Assembly: GCF_014651035.1 (NCBI RefSeq)
Contig: NZ_BMWC01000001.1
Span: 186,001 to 250,000, forward strand
Length of the DNA: 64,000 nt
Source: Streptomyces lomondensis
GTDB taxonomy: Bacteria; Actinomycetota; Actinomycetes; Streptomycetales; Streptomycetaceae
Direction: 5' to 3'
In this document: positions 43,442 to 52,409 of the stretch, one piece after another
Numbering within the stretch: position 1 is the first letter of the stretch
Layout of the letters: every line of letters begins with the position of its first letter
Made by a program: the position numbers and the translations under genes
Notes under the pieces: model-generated
Told to the model about the DNA's origin: nothing
The model's database searches: none
The model's input: only the letters and a program-made list of their open reading frames with translations

Positions 43442-45110
43442 ATGGACTCCAGGGCGAGCACGGTCGCGGAACTCGTAGCCGCCCGGTGGGGCGACCACCG
43501 GCCGGGGCTGTGGTGCGAGGAGCTGGTGCTGACCCACCACGAGGTGGCGGCGGGCGCGGCGGCCCGGGCGGCACTACTGGCCGACCTGCTGCCCCCGGCC
43601 GCCGAACCGCACCTCGGCGTCCTGCTCGACAACACGCCCGAGTTCCCCCTTTGGTTGGGCGCGGCGGCCCTGGCCGGGGCGGCGGTCGCCGGCATCAACC
43701 CCACTCGCCGTGGTGCCGAACTCGCCCGCGACATCCTGCACACCGAGTGCCGGATCCTGGTCACCGAGCGGGCCCACCTGCCGTTGCTCAAGGGCCTGGA
43801 CCTGCCCGGCGTACGCCTGCTGGTGACGGACGCGGCGGAGTACGCCGACCTCCTCGCCCCCTACGCGGACGCCCGGCCGGACGGCTCCCGCGCCACCCCG
43901 CGCGACCGCTTCCTGCTCTACTTCACCTCCGGCTCGACCGGCGCTCCCAAGGCCGCGCTCTGCTCCCAGGGGCGACTGGCCGCGGCCGGGCACGCGCTGG
44001 CCGGGCAGTTCTCCCTGGGCCCGGACGACGTCCACTACCTGTGCATGCCGATGTTCCACGGCAACGCGGTGATCGCCGACTGGGCGCCCGCGCTGGTGAC
44101 GGGCGCGCCCGTGGCGCAGCGCCGCCGCTTCTCGGCGTCCCGTTTCCTGCCGGACGTGCGCCGGTACGGGGCGACGTACTTCACCTACGTACTTCACCTA
44201 CGTCGGCCGGGCGATCCAGTACGTCCTGGCCACCGAGCCGGGCCCCGACGACCGGGACAACCCTCTCCGTCTGGGTTTCGGGACGGAGGCGGGTGCGGTG
44301 GACGCGGTGGCCTTCGAGCGCCGCTTCGGGGTGCGGCTGGTGGAGGGGTACGGATCGTCGGAGGGCGGGGCGGCCGTCCAGTGGTCGCCGGGTACGCCGC
44401 CGGGGGCGGTCGGCCGGGCGGCGCCCGGGCTGGTCGTCCTCGACCCGGAGACCCGCGAGGAGTGTCCGCCGGCCCGTTTCGACGGGGCGGGGCGGCTGCT
44501 CAACGGGGACGAGGCGATCGGCGAGCTGGTCAACCAGGGCCCCAGCCCCTTCGAGGGCTACTGGCGCAATCCGGCGGCGGAGGCGGAGCGGCGCAAGGAC
44601 GGCTGGTACTGGACGGGCGACCTCTTCTACCGGGACACCGACGGCTACCTCTACTTCGCCGGCCGCACCGACGACCGCCTCCGCGTCGACGGCGAGAACC
44701 TGGCCGCCGCGATGATCGAGAACATCCTCGCCCGCTACGAGGGAGCCGCGGCCGTCGCCGTTTACGCGGTGCCGGACCCCGTGACCGGTGACCAGGTCAT
44801 GGCCACGATCGCCGGATCGTTCGATCCGGAGGACTTCGCGGCGTTCCTGCTCGCGCAGCCCGACCTGGGGACGAAGATGGCGCCCCGCTTCGTGCGGGTG
44901 GTGGACCGGATGCCGGTCACCGCGACGAACAAGATCCACCGGGCGGCCTTACGGAGGCAGGGTTTCCGGTGCGCGGACCCGGTGTGGTGGCGACCGCCGG
45001 GCGCGGCCGCGTACCGGCCGCTGACCAGGGAAGACGTCGAAGGGCCCCTTGCTCCCACAAGAGGCCCTTCAAAGGTGCGCCGCCAGGGACTCGAACCCCG
45101 GACCCGCTGA
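43442..45110 (+). pseudogene. AMP-dependent acyl-CoA synthetase-like gene broken by 13-bp duplication
   Basis: ANL-superfamily enzyme. The first part (from ATG 43442) has the P-loop LLYFTSGSTGAPKAALCSQG and MPMFHGNAVIADWAPAL. At 44177-44202 TACTTCACCTACG is present twice in tandem; the extra 13 bases shift the frame. The second part continues YVGRAIQYVLATEPG, VEGYGSSEGGAAVQWSPG, WTGDLFYRDTDGYLYFAGR and TATNKIHRAALRRQGF (catalytic Lys). Removing one copy restores one protein of about 550 residues. The 3' end also reads through a hairpin into the antisense of tRNA-Lys, stopping only at 45108-45110, so the native stop may be lost. Not expected to be functional as written. Confidence 0.82.
45039..45070 (-). 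terminator. Hairpin downstream of tRNA-Lys copy 2
   Basis: GAAGGGCC-c-CTTG, loop, CAAG-a-GGCCCTTC. It lies four bases beyond the tRNA 3' end on the minus strand and inside the 3' end of the broken synthetase reading frame. Confidence 0.65.
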
Positions 45111-45148
45111 TTAAGAGTCAGCTGCTCTAACCAACTGAGCTAGCGGCG
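45075..45148 (-). tRNA. tRNA-Lys(CTT), copy 2
   Basis: Identical in all 74 positions to the copy at 39310. A 36-base overlap with the antisense synthetase reading frame is probably accidental. Confidence 0.97.
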
Positions 45149-45246
45149 CATGACTCCCGCCGACCGCCGAGAACCGTGTTCCGCGGTGGGCGACGCAGAA
45201 AATAATACCTGGTGCCGAGGGGTGCTCCGGACCACCCGGAAGTGCG

Positions 45247-46008
45247 CTAGATCGCCATGGACAGCAGGACCGGTGCCGCGTTGCGGTTGAGGGCGTCCGC
45301 GGCCTGGCGCAGGCGGTGGGCGTGCTCGACCGGGAGGGACAGGGCCAGGCAGCCGACGGAGGAGCCGGCCGTGATGGGGACGGCCGCGCAGACCGTGCCG
45401 ACCGCGTACTCCTGGAGGTCCAGGACGGGCACGGTGGGCGGCTGGGCCTCCAGGCGGGAGAGCAGCAGCCGGTCGCTGGTGATGGTGCGCGAGGTGAGGC
45501 GGGCCATCTTGTGCCGGGCGAGGTGGTCGCGGCGGCCGGCGTGGTCGAGCTGGGTGAGCAGGCTCTTGCCGATGGCGGTCGCGTGGGCCGAGGAGCGGAA
45601 GTCGACCCACTCGTTGACCTTGGGGGTGGCCGGGCTGTCCGCGTACTGGGTGACGCTGATCTCGCCGTCGACGTAGCGGCTCATATAGACGGCGGCGCCG
45701 ACCGAGTCGCGCAGCGCCTCGAGGGTGTGCTGGAGCTTGTCGCGCAGGGCCTGCTCGCGGTGGTGGGCGGAGCCGAGGCGGGCCAGGGTCTCGCCCGCGA
45801 CGTACGCGCCGTCGGCGATCTGCTCGACGTAGCCCTCGCGGCGCAGCATGCGCAGCAGTGCGGTCAGCCGCTCCGGTCCGATGCCGGTGCGCCGGGCGAG
45901 CTCGGCGTCGGTGATGCCGGAACTGTCTCGCGCCACCGTCTCCAGGACGCGCAGGGCTTCCTGGGCCGAGTGGTGCGGGGTGATGGGCGGCTCGTGCTTC
46001 AGCGCCAC
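45247..46008 (-). CDS. IclR-family regulator
   Basis: 253 residues. Winged HTH (about 15-75: ALRVLETVARDSSGITDAEL then ARRTGIGPERLTALLRMLRR) is followed by the IclR ligand domain with SSAHATAIGKSLLTQLD, LQEYAVGTVCAAVPITAG and SVGCLALSLPVEHAHRLRQA. It is directly downstream of ehuA on the same strand but separated by 197 bp holding two inverted repeats, so it may control itself and the Ehu-type block. Confidence 0.88.
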   Translation of the reverse strand: MALKHEPPITPHHSAQEALRVLETVARDSSGITDAELARRTGIGPERLTALLRMLRREGYVEQIADGAYVAGETLARLGSAHHREQALRDKLQHTLEALRDSVGAAVYMSRYVDGEISVTQYADSPATPKVNEWVDFRSSAHATAIGKSLLTQLDHAGRRDHLARHKMARLTSRTITSDRLLLSRLEAQPPTVPVLDLQEYAVGTVCAAVPITAGSSVGCLALSLPVEHAHRLRQAADALNRNAAPVLLSMAI

Positions 46009-46054
46009 GGTGGTCTCCCCTGCGCTTGCTCTGAGGGCCGTAATCCGGTCAGTG

Positions 46055-46069
46055 AACCTTTCTCAGGTT
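46055..46069. promoter_or_regulatory. Inverted repeat upstream of IclR gene
   Basis: AACCT, spacer TTCTC, AGGTT, 47-61 bp upstream of the IclR start. This is a plausible autoregulatory operator, based on position only. Confidence 0.4.
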
Positions 46070-46140
46070 AACCGTCAAAGGGCCCGCAGGGAGCGGGGGT
46101 TGACAAGATTCCCGGTCTCCCGGACTGGGGCATTGACCCT

Positions 46141-46154
46141 CTGGCATATGCCAG
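46141..46154. promoter_or_regulatory. CTGGCATATGCCAG palindrome, copy 1
   Basis: Perfect 14-bp palindrome between the ehuA stop and the IclR start. The same 14 bases occur at 60156-60169. May be a regulator site; the binding protein is unknown. Confidence 0.5.
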
Positions 46155-46205
46155 AAGCATGCCCCAGTCCGACGACCCGACATTCCGCCTGGTCACGTCC
46201 CGTAA

Positions 46206-46991
46206 TCAGAGGACCGCGCTGAGAAACTCCCGGGTCCGGTCCTTCTCCGGCTCGCTGAAGATCTTCTCCGGCGGGCCCGCCTCGATGATCCGCCCCGAGT
46301 CGAACATCAGTACCTGGTCGGAGATGTCCCGGGCGAAGTTCATCTCGTGGGTCACGCAGAGCATGGTGATGTCGGTGGAGCGGGCGATGTCCCTGAGCAC
46401 ATCGAGGACGCCCGCGACCAGCTCCGGGTCGAGCGCGGAGGTCACCTCGTCCAGGAGCAGCACCTGCGGCCGCATCGCCAGGGCCCGGGCGATCGCCACC
46501 CGCTGCTGCTGCCCGCCGGACAGCTGCGCCGGGTGCTTGTCGAGGTGGTCGGTCAGCCCGACCAGCTCCAGCAGCTCGCGCGCCCGCTCCTCGGCGGCGT
46601 CCTTGGACATGCCGAGGACCGTGACCGGGGCCTCGGTGATGTTGCGCAGGACCGTCATGTTCGGGAACAGGTTGAACTGCTGGAACACCATCCCGATCTT
46701 CTTGCGGACCTCGCGCACCTGCTTCTCGGGCGCCGGGAACAGCCGCTCCCCGTCCACGGTGATCGTGCCCTCGTCGGGCTTGGTCAGCGTCATCAGCAGC
46801 CGGAGGATCGTGGTCTTGCCGGATCCGGACGGGCCGATCAGCGTGACGTGCTTGCCGGCGTCCACGGAGAAGTCCAGGTGGTCCAGGACCGTGTGGTCCC
46901 CGAACCGCTTGGTGACCTGCTCCAGCCGGATCAGCTCGCCGCTGCTCCTGGTGGGGTTCTTCTCGGGGTTGGGGAGAGTGTCAGTGGGCAA
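46206..46991 (-). CDS. ehuA: Ehu-type amino-acid/ectoine ABC transporter ATPase
   Basis: 261 residues from TTG 46991, preferred over the TTG at 47018 because GGAG lies seven bases upstream; either start overlaps ehuD. Walker A LIGPSGSGKTT, Q-loop VFQQFNLFP, signature LSGGQQQRVAIARAL, Walker B VLLLDEVTSALD and H-loop CVTHEMNFA are all intact. It closely resembles polar amino acid importers; assignment to ectoine/hydroxyectoine rests on neighbouring permeases, binding protein and catabolic genes as remembered from annotated Streptomyces Ehu operons. A glutamate-type substrate remains possible. Confidence 0.83.
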   Translation of the reverse strand: MPTDTLPNPEKNPTRSSGELIRLEQVTKRFGDHTVLDHLDFSVDAGKHVTLIGPSGSGKTTILRLLMTLTKPDEGTITVDGERLFPAPEKQVREVRKKIGMVFQQFNLFPNMTVLRNITEAPVTVLGMSKDAAEERARELLELVGLTDHLDKHPAQLSGGQQQRVAIARALAMRPQVLLLDEVTSALDPELVAGVLDVLRDIARSTDITMLCVTHEMNFARDISDQVLMFDSGRIIEAGPPEKIFSEPEKDRTREFLSAVL

Positions 46992-47631
46992 GGCGTCGCT
47001 CCAGGGCTCGCAGGGCAAGGGAGGCCAGATAGGAAATGACGATGAAGGCCACGCCGATCACCGTCAGCGGCTCGGTGAACTGGAAGTGCTCCTGCGAGAA
47101 CAGGCGCGCGTGGCCGAGCATCTCCAGCACGGAGATCGCCATCAGCATCGGCGTGTCCTTGAGCATCGCGATGACGTAGTTGCCGAGCGCGGGCACCACC
47201 CGGCGCACCGCCTGCGGCAGGATCACCGCGGACCACGTCCGGCGCAGCGGCAGGTTCAGCGCCGTCGCCGCCTCCCACTGGCCGGCCGGCACGGCCTCGA
47301 TGCCGGCGCGGTAGACCTGCATCGTGTAGGTCGAGTAGTGCAGCCCGATCGCGAAGACGCCCGTGGCGAGCGCCGAGAAGGTCAGGCCCCACTCGGGCAG
47401 CACGTAGTAGAGGAAGAACAGCTGCACGAGCAGCGGGGTGTTGCGGACGAACTCCGTGACGGCGCCGACCGGCCAGGTCACCCACCGGGACGGCGACCGC
47501 ATCAGCAGCGCCCACACCAGTCCCAGCACGAAGGAGATCAGCGAGCCGAGCACCAGGATCTGGAGGGTGACCAGCAGGCCCTCCCAGAAGTCCGGCATGA
47601 AGTCGGAGACCGCGCTCCAGTCCCAGTTCAT
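46981..47631 (-). CDS. ehuD: Ehu-type ABC transporter permease (EhuD)
   Basis: 216 residues with about five TM helices. The amino-acid-importer permease signature is present: EFVRNTPLLVQLFFLYYVLP near residue 65 and the EAA loop QWEAATALNLPLRRTWSAVI. Start MNWDWSAV matches my memory of Streptomyces EhuD. ATGA overlap with ehuC upstream; the 3' end overlaps ehuA. Confidence 0.83.
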   Translation of the reverse strand: MNWDWSAVSDFMPDFWEGLLVTLQILVLGSLISFVLGLVWALLMRSPSRWVTWPVGAVTEFVRNTPLLVQLFFLYYVLPEWGLTFSALATGVFAIGLHYSTYTMQVYRAGIEAVPAGQWEAATALNLPLRRTWSAVILPQAVRRVVPALGNYVIAMLKDTPMLMAISVLEMLGHARLFSQEHFQFTEPLTVIGVAFIVISYLASLALRALERRLAH

Positions 47632-48329
47632 CGGACCGCCTCCACCACGACCGGCTCAGGCGCCCGGGTCTTGTCGGCGGGCTTCTTGCCGACCCCCGCC
47701 TTGAGCTTCTTCTCCAGACCGCGCATGACCCGGGTGAGCAGGAAGGCGATCACGAAGTAGACGATCAGGATGTACGTGTAGATCTCCGCGCTCTCCTGGA
47801 GCGCCAGCCGTACGAGGTTGCCGCTGAACGCCAGGTCGCCCATGCCCATGATCGACACCAGGGCGGTGCCCTTGAGCAGTTCGATCAGCAGGTTGGAGAA
47901 CGGCGGGATCATCTCCGGCACGGCCTGCGGCAGCAGGATCAGCTTCATCCGCTGCCAGGGCGTGAAGCTGAGGGCGATCCCGCCCTCCTTCTGCGCCGGG
48001 TCGACCGCGTTCAGCGCGCCGCGCACGATCTCGGAGCCGTACGCCCCGTAGGTCAGGCCCAGCGCCAGCGTGCCCGCCCACAGCGGCACCAGCTGCCAGC
48101 CGAAGGCCGGGGGCAGCACGAAGAACACCCAGAAGATCATCACCAGCGCCGAGGTCCCGCGGAACACCTCGGTGTAGAGGCCCGCGAGGAAGCGGACGAT
48201 CCACAACCGGTGGGTGCGCGCGACGCCGACGACGAAGGAGACCGCCGCGGCCAGCAGCGAGCTGCACACGAGCAGCTGGATCGTGACCCAGACGCCCTTG
48301 AGTACCAGTTCCCAGAGTCCCGAGGTCAT
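47628..48329 (-). CDS. ehuC: Ehu-type ABC transporter permease (EhuC)
   Basis: 233 residues with about five TM helices. The signature segments are YTEVFRGTSALVMIFWVFFV and the EAA loop AQKEGGIALSFTPWQRMKLI. The C-terminus is extended and basic. Start overlaps the ehuB stop (ATGA at 48326-48329), so ehuB-C-D-A form one transcript. Confidence 0.83.
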   Translation of the reverse strand: MTSGLWELVLKGVWVTIQLLVCSSLLAAAVSFVVGVARTHRLWIVRFLAGLYTEVFRGTSALVMIFWVFFVLPPAFGWQLVPLWAGTLALGLTYGAYGSEIVRGALNAVDPAQKEGGIALSFTPWQRMKLILLPQAVPEMIPPFSNLLIELLKGTALVSIMGMGDLAFSGNLVRLALQESAEIYTYILIVYFVIAFLLTRVMRGLEKKLKAGVGKKPADKTRAPEPVVVEAVR

Positions 48330-49255
48330 CCGCCGCAGAGCTCCTTCGCGGTCAGATCCGTCATCTCGGCCTCGGTGAAACCGAACGGCTTGAGGATGCG
48401 GAAGAGTTCGCCGCTCTTCTTGAGCCCCCGCAGCTCCACGTTGAAGGCGTCCCGCAGGTTCGTCTCGGTCGGCCGGAACGCGAAGGCGCCGCCGTCGACG
48501 TGCGGTTTGCCGTCCACGAGCGGCTTGAACGGCTCGGTGGCCTCCGCCTGGGCGGACTTCTTCACCACCTCGCGCACGGTGAGCGCCGTACCGGCGAACA
48601 CGTCGACGCGCCCCGCCTCCACGGCGTTCAGCCCCGCCACCTGGTCCGGGACGATGAGGATGTCGCTCTCCTTGTACCCCGCCTCGACGGCGTACTGGAT
48701 CTCGGCGTATCCGGTCCCGGTGGCGAACTTCGCCTTCTTCTCGACGACGTCCCGGTAGTCGCGCAGCCCCTTCGGGTTGCCCTTGCGGACGATGAACGAG
48801 TCGAGCATCTGGTAGTCCGGGTCGGAGAAGATGACCTGCTCGCAGCGCTCGGGGTTGACGTACATCCCGGCGGCCACGACGTCGAACTGCTGGGAGTTCA
48901 GGCCCGGGATGAGCGAGCCGAACTCGGTCGGCACGGGCTGCACCCGGTCGACGCCGAGGCGCTTGAAGATCACCTTGGCCAGCTCCGGTGCCTCACCGGT
49001 CAGCTCGCCGTTCTTGTCGATGAAGCCGAACGGGATCTCGCCGGCGATGCCGAGCCGGACGACGCCCGCCGCCCGGAGCCGGTCGAGGAGGTCGCCGCCC
49101 TTGACGTCCGAGGCGGTGGCGACCCGGCTGCATCCGGCGGCGCCCACTGCGCCGAGCGCCGCGACCCCCGCGAGCAGCGACCGGCGTGTGGGCCCGGATA
49201 TGGCCTGGGGTAGGGGTTCGGGTTTTCTCGATGGGCTTCTGCGTGGTGGAGCCAT
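48326..49255 (-). CDS. ehuB: Ehu-type solute-binding lipoprotein (EhuB)
   Basis: 309 residues from ATG 49255. A Tat-type lipoprotein signal TRRSLLAGVAALGAVGAAGC ends in the lipobox Cys. The mature protein is a type II binding protein: RLGIAGEIPFGFIDKNGELT, ELAKVIFKRLGVDRVQPVPT, FDVVAAGMYVNPERCEQVIF. It captures substrate outside the membrane for EhuCD/EhuA. First gene of the operon and divergent from the DUF3830 gene, so the 107-bp gap holds promoters for both. Confidence 0.85.
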   Translation of the reverse strand: MAPPRRSPSRKPEPLPQAISGPTRRSLLAGVAALGAVGAAGCSRVATASDVKGGDLLDRLRAAGVVRLGIAGEIPFGFIDKNGELTGEAPELAKVIFKRLGVDRVQPVPTEFGSLIPGLNSQQFDVVAAGMYVNPERCEQVIFSDPDYQMLDSFIVRKGNPKGLRDYRDVVEKKAKFATGTGYAEIQYAVEAGYKESDILIVPDQVAGLNAVEAGRVDVFAGTALTVREVVKKSAQAEATEPFKPLVDGKPHVDGGAFAFRPTETNLRDAFNVELRGLKKSGELFRILKPFGFTEAEMTDLTAKELCGG

Positions 49256-49362
49256 GGGCGCGCGGCTACCCGACCGCATGCGAGTTATGCCGATCTTTTC
49301 AAGCCCCGCACTCTCCCCCTGCGCCCTTGACCGCGGGGGCGGCGGGCACTCCCATGGAGGGC

Positions 49363-49857
49363 ATGAGTGATCGCTATATCGAAGTCTCGCTGGTCAAGCG
49401 CGACGTGACCTGTAAGGCCAGGCTGCTGGACGACCGCGCGCCGATCACCTGCGCGGCCGTCTGGGACTCCCTTCCGCTGGCCGGTGACGTCTACCACGCG
49501 AAGTACGCACGCAACGAGATCTACGCCCTTTTCCCGCCCTTCGCCGAAACCGAACCACCCCTGGAAAACCCGACCATCACCCCCATCCCCGGCGATCTGT
49601 GTTATTTCACCTTCGCCGGGGCGGAGTTGGGAACCAAGGCGTACGGCTACGACCGCGAGGTCCGCGCCGGGACCACCCTCGTCGACCTGGCCCTGTTCTA
49701 CGAGCGCAACAACCTGCTGCTGAACGGCGATGTCGGCTGGGTCCCCGGCATCGTCTGGGGCCAGGTCGTCGAGGGCCTGGACGCCATGGCGGAGGCGTGC
49801 AACGACCTGTGGCGGTCGGGAGCGGCGGGGGAGACGCTCAGCTTCCGGCGGGCGTAG
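49363..49857 (+). CDS. DUF3830 protein (cyclophilin-like fold)
   Basis: 164 residues from ATG 49363 (GGAGGG upstream). DUF3830 features: CKARLLDDRAPITCAAVWDS, HAKYARNEIYALFP, then GDLCYFTFAGAELG. These proteins are found beside ectoine/hydantoin-type transporter and amidase genes, and may be enzymes acting on small amide compounds; no catalytic role is established. Convergent overlap with the amidase 3' end (49838-49857). Confidence 0.82.
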   Translation: MSDRYIEVSLVKRDVTCKARLLDDRAPITCAAVWDSLPLAGDVYHAKYARNEIYALFPPFAETEPPLENPTITPIPGDLCYFTFAGAELGTKAYGYDREVRAGTTLVDLALFYERNNLLLNGDVGWVPGIVWGQVVEGLDAMAEACNDLWRSGAAGETLSFRRA

Positions 49858-51247
49858 GCCGGCCGGCCGTCGCCACCCCGGCCTCGTACAGCGCGTGCGC
49901 CGCCCGCAGCACCAGATCGTCCCGGTGCCGGGCGGCCACGAGCTGGAGACCGACCGGCAGCCCGTCCCCGTCGGCGCCGACCGGCACACTCGCCGCGGGC
50001 TGCTGCGTCATGTTGAACGGGTACGTGAACGGGGTCCAGCCCGTCCAGCGCCGATGGCCGGATCCCTTCGGCACCTCGGCGCCCGCCTCGAACGCCGTGA
50101 TCGGCAGGGTCGGCGTGACGAGCAGGTCGTACGTGTCGTGGAAGCGGCCCATCCGGCGCCCCAGGTCCATCCGGACGTCCACCGCGGCCAGATAGTCCAG
50201 CGCCGAGTAGCGGGCGCCTTGTGTGCAGATCTCGCGCAGGCCCGGGTCCAGCAGTTCCCGCTGCTTCGGTCCCAGATGCTGGGTCACCCGCGCCGCCCCG
50301 CTGAACCACAGGGTGTGGAAGGCCTCCACCGGGTCGGTGAGATCCGGGTCGGTCTCCGTGACGTACGCGCCGAGTTCCGCCAGCCGCTCCACCGCCCGCC
50401 GTACCGCCGTCGCCACCGCCGGCTGCACCGCCACCTGCCCGCCCAGCGACGGCGAGTACGCCACCCGCAGGCCGCGCACCCCGCCCGCCAGGCCCTCCGC
50501 GTACGCCCCGGGCGGCGGGGCGAGCGCCGACCAGTCGCGCGAGTCCGGGTGGCCGATGACGTCCATCAGCAGCGCCGCGTCCGCCGCGTCCCGCGTCATC
50601 GGCCCGACATGCGCCAGCGTGCCGAACGCGCTCGCCGGGTAGAGCGGCACCCGCCCGTACGTCGGCTTCAGCGCGAAGATGCCGCAGAACGACGCAGGGA
50701 TACGCACACTGCCGCCGCCGTCCGTGCCCAGCGACAGCGGTCCCGCGCCGAGCGCCACGGCCGCCGCGCCGCCCCCGCTCGACCCGCCCGCGGTGCGCGA
50801 CGGGTCCCACGGGTTGCGGGTCACGCCGCTGAGCGGCGAGTCCGTCACGCCCTTCCAGCCGTACTCGGGGGTCGTCGTCTTGCCGATGAAGACCGCCCCG
50901 TGCTCCCGCAGCCGGGCCACGGACGGGGCGTCCTCGTCCCAGCGCCCCGCCGGGTCCACGGCCTTCGAGCCGCGCAGGGTCGGCGCCCCGCGCAGCAGCA
51001 GGATGTCCTTGACGGTGACCGGCACCCCGTCCAGCAGCCCGAGTGGCTCACCGCGCCGCCATCGCTCCTCAGACGCCCGGGCCCGCTCCAGCGCGTCCTC
51101 GGCGGTCAGCCGGACGAAGGCGTTCACCTCCGGCTGGATCGCCTCGGCCCGCTCCAGCGCCGCCCGCGTCGCCTCCACGGGGCTCCACTCGCCCTTGCGG
51201 TAACTGTCGAGGAGCCGTACGGCGGTCAGCTCGGTGAGCTCGGTCAT
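49838..51247 (-). CDS. Amidase-signature hydrolase
   Basis: 469 residues from ATG 51247 (GGGAGGG upstream). The Ser-cisSer-Lys triad is present: Lys in GVPVTVKDILLLRG, and Ser residues in RTAGGSSGGGAAAVALGAGP and GTDGGGSVRIPASFCG. It hydrolyses an amide of unknown identity, plausibly a breakdown step for the compound imported by the adjacent transporter. Co-directional with the dehydrogenase gene 17 bp upstream. Confidence 0.88.
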   Translation of the reverse strand: MTELTELTAVRLLDSYRKGEWSPVEATRAALERAEAIQPEVNAFVRLTAEDALERARASEERWRRGEPLGLLDGVPVTVKDILLLRGAPTLRGSKAVDPAGRWDEDAPSVARLREHGAVFIGKTTTPEYGWKGVTDSPLSGVTRNPWDPSRTAGGSSGGGAAAVALGAGPLSLGTDGGGSVRIPASFCGIFALKPTYGRVPLYPASAFGTLAHVGPMTRDAADAALLMDVIGHPDSRDWSALAPPPGAYAEGLAGGVRGLRVAYSPSLGGQVAVQPAVATAVRRAVERLAELGAYVTETDPDLTDPVEAFHTLWFSGAARVTQHLGPKQRELLDPGLREICTQGARYSALDYLAAVDVRMDLGRRMGRFHDTYDLLVTPTLPITAFEAGAEVPKGSGHRRWTGWTPFTYPFNMTQQPAASVPVGADGDGLPVGLQLVAARHRDDLVLRAAHALYEAGVATAGRPTPAGS

Positions 51248-51264
51248 CCACCCTCCCAGGAACG

Positions 51265-52212
51265 TCAGTGGCCCGGTACATACCCACGCTGCTTGTCGAC
51301 CACGTTCACCAGCGGCTTGCCGGCCTCCCACAGCTCGTACAGCTCCACGAACTGGGCGCCGAGGTCGTCCCGCCAGCCGATCGTGTCGCCGCTCATGTGG
51401 GGCGACACGATCAGGCCCGGGACCTGCCACAGCGGGCTGTCGGGGGTCAGGGGCTCGGTCTCGAAGACGTCCAGCGCGGCGCCCGCGATCCCGTGCCCGG
51501 CCAGGGCCTCGGCGAGGGCGTCCTCGACGACGAGCCGGCCGCGTCCGATGTTGACGAACCGGGCGGACGGCTGCATCACGCCGAAGCGGCGGGCGTCGAA
51601 CATGCCGTGCGTCTGCTCCGTGAGCGGTGCGGCGGCGATCACCCAGTCGGCGCGGGACAGCAGCCGGTCGAGGTCCTCCGGGCCGTGCACGCCGGCGCGC
51701 GGGGCGCGGCCGACCAGCGCGGTGGTGATGCCCAGCGCCCCCAGCGTGCGGGCGATCGCCCGGCCGATGGGCCCGGAGCCGACCACGACGGCCCGGCTCC
51801 CGGCGACCTTGTGCGACTCGCGGTGGAGCCAGGTCCGCTCCCGCTGGAGCTCCAGCGTCCGCGGCAGGTCCTTGGCCATGGCAAGCACGAGCGCGGCGAC
51901 GTACTCGGCGATCGGCTGGTCGAAGATGCCGCGCGCGTTCGTCACCACCGTGTCGGAGGCGGCCAGTTCCGGGCACATCAGGTGATCCACACCGGCGCTC
52001 GCCGTGTGCACCCAGCGGGGCCGGGGCCCCTCGCCCGGCCAGGCGTCCCGCACGGCGCGCGAGGTGAAGTCCCACACCAGCAGTACATCCGCACGCGGGA
52101 GGCGCTCGGCGAGCCCCGCCGCGTCGGTGTGTTCGATACGGACGCGGCCGGTGAGGCGGCCGAGGCGGGGGAGGGGTTCGGCGTCCAGGACGAGCAGGGT
52201 GGGGGTGGGCAT
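51265..52212 (-). CDS. D-2-hydroxyacid dehydrogenase family protein
   Basis: 315 residues from ATG 52212 (MPTPTLLVLDAE). NAD-binding VVVGSGPIGRAIARTLGALG, catalytic Arg in FVNIGRGRLVVEDAL, Glu in DVFETEPLTPDSPLW and His in LIVSPHMSGDT. It interconverts a 2-keto and a 2-hydroxy acid. Same operon as the amidase, and divergent from the racemase-superfamily pair. Confidence 0.86.
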   Translation of the reverse strand: MPTPTLLVLDAEPLPRLGRLTGRVRIEHTDAAGLAERLPRADVLLVWDFTSRAVRDAWPGEGPRPRWVHTASAGVDHLMCPELAASDTVVTNARGIFDQPIAEYVAALVLAMAKDLPRTLELQRERTWLHRESHKVAGSRAVVVGSGPIGRAIARTLGALGITTALVGRAPRAGVHGPEDLDRLLSRADWVIAAAPLTEQTHGMFDARRFGVMQPSARFVNIGRGRLVVEDALAEALAGHGIAGAALDVFETEPLTPDSPLWQVPGLIVSPHMSGDTIGWRDDLGAQFVELYELWEAGKPLVNVVDKQRGYVPGH

Positions 52213-52281
52213 GAGCAGCCGTTTCTCCAGCCGATCGGCGGGGCCGGCCTGCCGTGGGGAGGCGGCCGGTGACGACGAGTT

Positions 52282-52292
52282 AACACGGTGTT
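52282..52292. promoter_or_regulatory. AACACGGTGTT palindrome in divergent promoter
   Basis: Perfect odd palindrome (AACAC-G-GTGTT) in the 197-bp gap between dehydrogenase and racemase-superfamily genes. A degenerate second copy, AACACGGGCGTT, lies at 52349-52360. Possible regulator sites. Confidence 0.35.
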
Positions 52293-52409
52293 GACCAAGG
52301 AATGATCCGGGCGGATTGACCACGCTCGCACCCGAACCTACCGTCGTCAACACGGGCGTTCCCACGATCCGTTGCACACTCGTTGCCCAACGTGAGGCCG
52401 GTGCCTGCC

